Program-made: the position numbers and the translations under genes | Notes under the pieces: model-generated | Databases searched by the model: none | What the model was told of the DNA's origin: nothing | The model's input: only the letters and a program-made list of their open reading frames with translations | Assembly (NCBI GenBank): GCA_964384205.1 | Contig: CAYLKS010000055.1 | Coordinates: forward strand, 7,400-19,530 | Source of the DNA: CAYLKS01 sp964384205 [NCBI: uncultured bacterium] | GTDB taxonomy: Bacteria; JAGOEH01 | Length of the DNA: 12,131 nucleotides | Direction: 5' to 3' | In this document: positions 9,001-12,131 of the stretch, piece after piece | Layout of the letters: each line of letters starts with the position of its first letter | How positions within the stretch are numbered: position 1 is the stretch's first letter

Positions 9001-11163
9001 ATTTAAAATCTTATAAGCTTGAGGTTCTGTAATATAAAAATGATTCTTCATTTCATAAAATACTTTTGCATTATCTGCATTTCTAATTTTCAAATATGCA
9101 TCATCTGTTAAGCTATCAGGAACGTGCCATTCAAATTCTCCTGTATTATAGTAATGGTCTGCAATTTTAACCCATTCATCATTCAAACTTGCTTTATAAT
9201 AAAGATTTACATAATAGATTGTGCCATTTGTATTCCATTTTATTTTATATATAGAATTTCTATCAACAAATTCTTCTGGTTTAGGGGAAATTATTTCAAA
9301 TCCTTGCTTAAAAATAGTAAATATATCAGATTGAGAAGATATACCATCAGCTTGCTCTATTTTTATAATACATTTGTCTGAACTAAAATCTTCAGAAGCA
9401 GTCCATAAAATAGATAATGTATCGAAAACATTGCTCTCACGTAAATGTTTCGAATATATTTTTGTATAAGTATTACCATTATCAGCAGAAATATAAACAT
9501 AAAAAAATCCATCAAGATTTACAGAAATCCATTTTATTTCATGTAATGTATTTGCCTCCCATTTAACTCCTTCACAAGGAGATAATATAACAATAGAACT
9601 ATCATTAAAAACAGATACAACAATAGAATCTGACCATGAGCTTTGATTATCAAATTCGTCTTTAGCTAAAATTTTAATTGAATAATTTCCTATATTCTTA
9701 TAAAAATTTTCAATAGTCACTGTATCTCCTGAATTATAAGGACCAATCCAATCAGATACTTCTCCATTACCCCAATCTATCTTATAAAAAACACTATCTA
9801 AATTATCATCAGTTGTTGAAAAAAACAATGTGAACTTATCATTTTTAAGTATATTCTTTTTATCAACCCATATTTCAGGTTTATTAGGCGGAACTTGAAT
9901 TACTTCTTCTGTTGTAAAACTCCATATATCCCCTGCAATTGAATCTTTACCATCATAAGCTATGATCTGCCAATAATATTTTGTATTACTCTTAAGTTTC
10001 GGAAGAGTATAACTATTTTTATCAAAATCAGAAACTAATATACTCTCTGGAGGATTGCTAATATCAAATTTAATTGTGTAATGCAAAGAATCATTATTTT
10101 GATCATCACATTGCCATATCAAATTAGTAAACACAGGTACATCTGTTGCCCCATCTTCAGGATTAGGATCATAAGGCTTAGAAGGTGGATAATTAGGTAA
10201 ATATAAATAATAAAGATAAAGTCCATAGGAATCAGAGCTACTATTTGGATTTACCCAAACCTTATAACCATCTTGTATTACAACATTATATATAATATCT
10301 GCAGGAAGGACAGAATTTGATGAATTATATCTTGTCCATATTACCCCTCCATCTGTTGTAACTGCAAGCCCGTCCATTGTACCTATGACAATTGTATCTA
10401 AGCTAATAGCATCTATAGAATATATTGACCTGCCATTCCATGAGCCATCAACCTCGATTAAATACATCTCCTCTTTATTAAGTCCTACTTTTAATATATC
10501 ATGTCCAGTTGCAAATAATAAATAATTATCAACAGACTTAATTGCCCTTATACTGTTACTTGCTAAGGGACTATTTTCAGTAGTATAGTCCGTCCAATTG
10601 GTTCCATCATATTTTTTTATTCCATTTGTATAAGTTGCAACCCAGATATTTCCATTATCATCTTCAATAATATCATTAGAATAATCATCAAATAACTCTT
10701 CCCAATTACTATCAGAAAGCTTTGCCACGCCCTTTGTACCAACTGCCCAATAAACTCCTTTATTATCAATAATTACTTTCTTTATATCACCTAAATCCAC
10801 ATCTGTGCCTAAATTATAACTAATATTTTGCTGCTCACTTGTAGATAAATTATATTTAATGATATAATTAGTTGATAGATCAAATATATATCCTTTACTA
10901 AAACACACTCCTGATGGCCATGCTGTGAAAGGCCAACCAAAAGTTGTACCATCTTCTCCATCAAATTTCTGCAATCTCTCATCTTTCAATGCAATCCATA
11001 AATTATTATCATCATCTAAAGTCAAACCTCTTACCTTATCCCCAGCAAGCCATGAACTATTAGCAGTATAATGTTCCCAATTATCAGCAAAAGAAAATAC
11101 AGAAGCATAAAAAATAATAATAGCAAATAAGAATGATACTTTCACAAAATCTTTTAGTTTCAT
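6073..11163 (-). CDS. Giant secreted modular protein B: beta-propeller, PKD/Ig/ASH/Fn3-like array, T9SS type A sorting domain
   Basis: This 1696-aa protein is the first gene of the operon and a paralog of gene A. The signal peptide is at 1-26 (cut near SFA/DN). A beta-propeller follows at about 27-324, with blades such as GNIWVATYTNGIKKYDG, closing with WVNPNSSS as in A. Next are an Fn3-like domain (324-420, SNTKYYWQIIAYDG), one PKD-like domain (421-518, IDWGNG..WIGPY) and three Kre9/KNH-like Ig modules (518-803). An ASH/HYDIN-like domain (805-905) ends in the pattern (K)YIP....DTLLIIGNN. About six Fn3-like modules (905-1597) precede the sorting domain (about 1612-1696: LKQNYPNPF, VFNILGKEVY, SGIYFYML, LKRKMIILK). 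The start at 11163 is chosen because GGGGGAGGG lies 3 nt before it. The frame is open a further 18 codons up to 11217, but that extension would translate the ribosome-binding site as YGGGK. No enzyme motif is seen. A surface-attached or released binding protein is inferred. Confidence 0.92.
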   Translation of the reverse strand: MKLKDFVKVSFLFAIIIFYASVFSFADNWEHYTANSSWLAGDKVRGLTLDDDNNLWIALKDERLQKFDGEDGTTFGWPFTAWPSGVCFSKGYIFDLSTNYIIKYNLSTSEQQNISYNLGTDVDLGDIKKVIIDNKGVYWAVGTKGVAKLSDSNWEELFDDYSNDIIEDDNGNIWVATYTNGIKKYDGTNWTDYTTENSPLASNSIRAIKSVDNYLLFATGHDILKVGLNKEEMYLIEVDGSWNGRSIYSIDAISLDTIVIGTMDGLAVTTDGGVIWTRYNSSNSVLPADIIYNVVIQDGYKVWVNPNSSSDSYGLYLYYLYLPNYPPSKPYDPNPEDGATDVPVFTNLIWQCDDQNNDSLHYTIKFDISNPPESILVSDFDKNSYTLPKLKSNTKYYWQIIAYDGKDSIAGDIWSFTTEEVIQVPPNKPEIWVDKKNILKNDKFTLFFSTTDDNLDSVFYKIDWGNGEVSDWIGPYNSGDTVTIENFYKNIGNYSIKILAKDEFDNQSSWSDSIVVSVFNDSSIVILSPCEGVKWEANTLHEIKWISVNLDGFFYVYISADNGNTYTKIYSKHLRESNVFDTLSILWTASEDFSSDKCIIKIEQADGISSQSDIFTIFKQGFEIISPKPEEFVDRNSIYKIKWNTNGTIYYVNLYYKASLNDEWVKIADHYYNTGEFEWHVPDSLTDDAYLKIRNADNAKVFYEMKNHFYITEPQAYKILNLSNNDTLYAEELDTIYWQSTVDTSNYIDIFFSKDSGQTFEQIEDSIGNKNFYVFKVPAVNTNKALLKIINCNNKLYYGNSGVFTIASHGSIDLLDTELVFDSLYILDTLAKISQVVNNTSFDFYIDTLYVKYFSNVFLVNADNDILYSKDTLNINVKYIPIDTNLIKDTLLIIGNNFEDTLQILINARANYNPDLKLKSSPDIVDVTNKNAVINIKSTYPAFMKFYYAEDDTINWNQIVFDKNRQDDFMINLDNLKSNTEYFFKVQFLASTEFSYPCSDIFSFHTLVDRSDSLLSLSNIPAITYNRNGKILANYNTNNLERGVFKIFFSTGDSLVFYDSEKTNNHTFMINNLLVDSLYRYTVGKIENNKIIFDKRAFEFRASSLKDITIPYIISGPNVDAANDKVIISFRATEPVKTTLYLMDKTGIVDTFKTEIFNTFNYFIIDDLEPNKFYSFSIEIEDERGFSNIITNESEVLFKKNSIFNNGDYQPSMKFISKSSDDKLFFIKKPLVKIIEDSVIYIDFALNKYVKPEIAIYDNNGNLFSYKKFGKYFLNFKKIFTGFKKDIEYKAIIKVFDINDNIVADTIFFTMKKDYLSTQATIDNLKKVIKNNILFISYQSNVPSFSEIEYSKFDDFHLSYNVMSGDFGSEHYFSIPDLNSSDSYYYRIILKDYNNNVIYSSSIDSVIIEDSNIALNYVNGITVPVIRNNLIKLSWQINYPTSARIEYKIKDDTTNDYVIIHSNESRTHNIVVKDLLPGKDYEFKITNVYLSNEIDTILYVKTLDSLEVDTIAPILDSFYIVEPFDQNKVEVKWHLPQCEDFEGFKLYKVKDGELSIINSNYTDTVFIEDNIDFELKVVAFDYSGNISDTLLIVHKMTIDIDESNNILSTTPVLKQNYPNPFIKFTKIEFSVPESQNVGLYVFNILGKEVYKYNLNVVGNKRYSVTIDAKNLSSGIYFYMLKTEKNGTLKRKMIILK

Positions 11164-11166
11164 TTT

Positions 11167-11175
11167 CCCTCCCCC
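11167..11175 (-). promoter_or_regulatory. Strong Shine-Dalgarno of gene B, fixes its start
   Basis: On the minus strand the sequence reads GGGGGAGGGAAAATG, with the ATG at 11163. The GGAGGG core ends 3 nt before the start codon, close but workable. It stands out in a leader that is otherwise about 90% A+T. It decides the start in favour of 11163 over the in-frame ATG at 11217, which has no such site. Confidence 0.85.
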
Positions 11176-11224
11176 ATAATAAATTAAATCAAAGATTTTA
11201 AATACATAAAAACTCAAAAATTAC

Positions 11225-11281
11225 TGCGTCTACCATGATATGAATAACTCATGCTAAAAATCCCCTAAATACACAGACGCA
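11225..11281 (-). repeat. Inverted repeat TGCGTCT / AGACGCA in the leader of gene B
   Basis: Seven-base arms lie at 11225-11231 and 11275-11281 around a 43-base interior. The interior holds a smaller inverted repeat, CATGA at 11234-11238 and TCATG at 11249-11253. The arms are the only G+C-rich words in the leader, and they sit about 60 nt upstream of the start codon of gene B. In the transcript they could form a nested stem-loop, which might affect translation or stability. It does not match a riboswitch consensus that I recognise. The repeat is seen; a function is inference. Confidence 0.4.
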
Positions 11282-11283
11282 AG

Positions 11284-11340
11284 AAAAACTTGAAAATCAT
11301 TTTTTAAAAATAATAAATTTAAATTATAAATCAAGTTTTT
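11284..11340. repeat. Inverted repeat AAAAACTTGA / TCAAGTTTTT flanked by a T run
   Basis: Ten-base perfect arms lie at 11284-11293 and 11331-11340, separated by 37 bases that are almost all A and T. On the plus strand the right arm continues into a T run (to 11342), so it resembles a weak terminator. Each arm has only two G/C pairs and the loop is long, so the hairpin would be unstable. If the minus-strand operon starts near 11358, the repeat would lie at the very start of its leader. Confidence 0.3.
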
Positions 11341-11364
11341 TTATTTAATTTTTTTATTTTTTAA

Positions 11365-11397
11365 CAAAAATAGTATTAATTAAAAAAATGACACAAA
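11365..11397 (-). promoter_or_regulatory. Candidate Bacteroidota-type promoter for the B-A operon
   Basis: On the minus strand, TTTG (11397-11394) is followed after 21 bases by TATTTTTG (11372-11365). This fits the Bacteroidota -33/-7 pattern TTTG then TAnnTTTG, with a spacer in the accepted range. Transcription would begin near 11358-11360, giving a leader of about 195 nt before gene B. The match is complete, but the region is nearly all A and T, so a chance match is quite possible. No better sigma70-type pair was found on this strand closer to the gene. Confidence 0.35.
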
Positions 11398-11454
11398 ATC
11401 GACAAAAAACAAAAAAAACGGGCTGAATTCTCTGTAAAATATTGAATATTCTTG

Positions 11455-11483
11455 TTGACAATTTCACCACTAAAATGTATCAT
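11455..11483 (+). promoter_or_regulatory. Near-consensus sigma70-type promoter for the plus-strand cassette
   Basis: TTGACA (11455-11460), a 17-base spacer and TATCAT (11478-11483) match the housekeeping -35/-10 consensus at 11 of 12 positions with ideal spacing. A start near 11490 would transcribe the 46-aa frame and the 135-aa gene. The palindrome GAATATTC (11444-11451) lies just upstream. Such a match is strong by chance standards, but sigma70 of the E. coli type is not the usual form in Bacteroidota proper. If the promoter is real, the host is another FCB lineage or the cassette came from elsewhere. Confidence 0.6.
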
Positions 11484-11563
11484 TACACTAACCTATCAAA
11501 TATGAAAAAAGCCGGTATATCTCAACTCCAGATTATCGCTGTATTAATCGTGAAAAAAACTAT

Positions 11564-11704
11564 ATGAAAACCGTTTTCTATTTCATCAAGGAAAATAAAA
11601 AAGTCGTTGTCGATAAAGGTTTGTTTATCCGTTCGTTTCATACACTACAAGAAGATGAATTTGATACTATCTCCAAAAGCGCAACAAAGCTTATAAAGGA
11701 TTAA
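11564..11704 (+). CDS. Small hypothetical protein, 46 aa
   Basis: This open frame starts at ATG 11564, ends at TAA 11704, and lies 4 bp before the next gene in the same direction. The product is lysine-rich with an N-terminal MKTVFYFIKENKKVVVDKG; no membrane segment or known domain is recognised. The start has no clear Shine-Dalgarno. The frame stays open upstream to 11492 without a start codon, so it could be the 3' remnant of a longer gene. The ATG overlaps the TGA of a 21-codon frame beginning at 11502 (an ATGA overlap), which could mean translational coupling or chance. Tight spacing to the 135-aa gene and a good promoter upstream support real expression. I do not recognise the family. 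Confidence 0.4.
   Translation: MKTVFYFIKENKKVVVDKGLFIRSFHTLQEDEFDTISKSATKLIKD
11695..11700 (+). promoter_or_regulatory. Shine-Dalgarno of the 135-aa gene
   Basis: AAAGGA ends 8 bases before the ATG at 11709, a normal spacing. It overlaps the last codons of the 46-aa frame, so the two frames would be read from one transcript. It supports the start at 11709. Confidence 0.6.
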
Positions 11705-11708
11705 TATT

Positions 11709-12116
11709 ATGCCAATAACTTATCCTGATATGGTTAAAAGATACACTTATAAAGATATGATACCTAATTTTAAATATTGCTTTTCAATGGATTTTGAGGA
11801 TTCCGAATTGGCGCATGATTTGCTTACAATGGATTTTTATTTCGATATTCATCCCGAAGAGTATGATAAAGCTCTAAGAGATTGGAAAGAGGATGTAATA
11901 AAGCAGTTTGAGCAATATAAAAAAGAGTATATTGCTTATTGGGGAAAAAGATTTTTTGCTCTTCTATTACAAGAATGGATTAGGGATTATAGGCATTATT
12001 TGCAGAAGAGACAATCAAAAAAGCGATATTTCTGGTGGGATATTATTTTTGATGAGTTTAAAAGAATGAAAAAGTGGGAGTGCTTCAAAGATTGTGTAAG
12101 GAGGAATAAAAATTAA
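11709..12116 (+). CDS. Hypothetical protein, 135 aa, aromatic and strongly charged
   Basis: The family is not recognised. The protein is soluble by appearance, with no signal peptide and no clear membrane helix. The first half is acidic (about residues 28-63, with DFEDSE and HPEEYDK). The second half is basic (about 85-135, with QKRQSKKR and CVRRNKN). Aromatic residues are dense, including six Trp (YWGKRF, EWIRDY, FWWD, KKWE). The segment from about 50 to 105 looks continuously helical and amphipathic. A good Shine-Dalgarno (AAAGGA) lies 8 nt upstream, and the preceding 46-aa frame ends 4 bp before it, so the two probably form an operon. Small size, a private promoter and location beside broken DNA would fit an accessory or mobile gene such as a toxin-antitoxin or phage-type component; this is inference only. 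Codon pattern and an uninterrupted frame support it being real. Confidence 0.75.
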   Translation: MPITYPDMVKRYTYKDMIPNFKYCFSMDFEDSELAHDLLTMDFYFDIHPEEYDKALRDWKEDVIKQFEQYKKEYIAYWGKRFFALLLQEWIRDYRHYLQKRQSKKRYFWWDIIFDEFKRMKKWECFKDCVRRNKN

Positions 12117-12131
12117 AGAAAAAGAAGAAGT

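Larger units (their letters stand above)
11164..11454. other. Divergent intergenic region, extremely AT-rich leader of the operon
   Basis: This region lies between the large minus-strand operon and the divergent plus-strand promoter. No coding frame is supported. Positions 11281-11400 contain only 12 G or C in 120 bases. It holds the operon's probable promoter, a 5' leader of roughly 190 nt, and two inverted repeats described separately. A further 8-base palindrome, GAATATTC at 11444-11451, ends 3 bases before the -35 box of the plus-strand promoter and could be an operator half; that is conjecture. Confidence 0.6.

Noticed and set aside
8802-9381. Short open frames at 8802-8990 (minus) and 9124-9381 (plus) inside gene B
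   Set aside because: Both overlap the Ig-like modules of B in other frames, are rich in Ile/Phe as expected of AT-rich shadows, and lack ribosome-binding sites.
11164-11217. An 18-codon N-terminal extension of protein B starting at ATG 11217
   Set aside because: It would place a cytosol-like stretch before the signal peptide and would translate the strong GGGGGAGGG ribosome-binding site of the 11163 start; no ribosome-binding site precedes 11217.
11225-11281. A known riboswitch class in the leader of gene B
   Set aside because: Apart from the 7-base stem no conserved core of a riboswitch class I know is present.
11284-11340. The AAAAACTTGA/TCAAGTTTTT repeat as a firm terminator
   Set aside because: There are only two G/C pairs per arm and a 37-base AT loop, and no plus-strand gene ends just before it; kept only as a repeat.
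11502-11567. The 21-codon frame (MKKAGISQLQIIAVL..) as the start of an IS3-type orfA transposase
   Set aside because: The M-K-K..Q-I-I-x-V-L pattern recalls orfA starts, but the frame ends after 21 codons and no further transposase sequence or terminal repeats follow.
1-12131. CRISPR array, tRNA or rRNA gene, or defence system
   Set aside because: No regularly spaced repeats, cloverleaf-like sequence, rRNA-like stretch or nuclease/helicase motifs were seen; the similarities between the two large genes are diverged protein paralogy, not DNA repeats.

Overview
The window is AT-rich, with 60-base stretches counted by hand running from about 20% to 42% G+C. It is dominated by two very large genes on the minus strand. 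Each encodes a secreted modular protein with a Sec signal peptide, an N-terminal beta-propeller, long arrays of Ig-like, PKD-like and Fn3-like domains, and a C-terminal type IX secretion (T9SS) type A sorting domain. The sorting-domain motifs (YPNPF / NYPNPF, a conserved IYN..G or FN..G core, G-I-Y-x-Y, a basic end) place the organism in the Fibrobacterota-Chlorobiota-Bacteroidota (FCB) superphylum. Candidates are AT-rich Ignavibacteria-like, Cloacimonadota-like, Delongbacteria-like or Bacteroidota lineages. The phylum cannot be fixed from this window, and no T9SS machinery gene is present here.

Layout. Positions 1-430 hold no intact gene, only short broken frames. A strong symmetric hairpin at 431-465 ends the minus-strand operon. 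Gene A (470-6061, 1863 aa) is the downstream gene. Gene B (6073-11163, 1696 aa) lies 11 bp upstream of it, so the two are almost certainly co-transcribed in the order B then A. The B leader (about 11164-11400) is extremely AT-rich. It carries a Bacteroidota-like promoter candidate and two inverted repeats. A near-consensus sigma70-type promoter at 11455-11483 points the other way, towards a small plus-strand cassette: a 46-aa frame (11564-11704) and, 4 bp later, an unrecognised 135-aa protein (11709-12116).

A and B are tandem paralogs. Their propellers and first Fn3-like domains align along their whole length, including the shared closing motif W-[LV]-N-P-x-S-S. Behind this head the domain arrays differ. 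A has three PKD-like domains and about six Ig-like 'W...IPD' modules, followed by another PKD-like domain and Fn3-like domains. B has one PKD-like domain, three Ig-like modules, an ASH/HYDIN-like domain and a longer Fn3-like tail. The likely picture is duplication of a cell-surface or released T9SS substrate, then growth or loss of stalk modules. The ligand or target is not visible in the sequence.

I see no rRNA, tRNA, CRISPR array, intact insertion sequence or recognisable defence system. The parts most likely to be undescribed are the small plus-strand cassette and the paralog pair as an adhesin-like or surface-display unit. Neither can be given a firm function from sequence alone.
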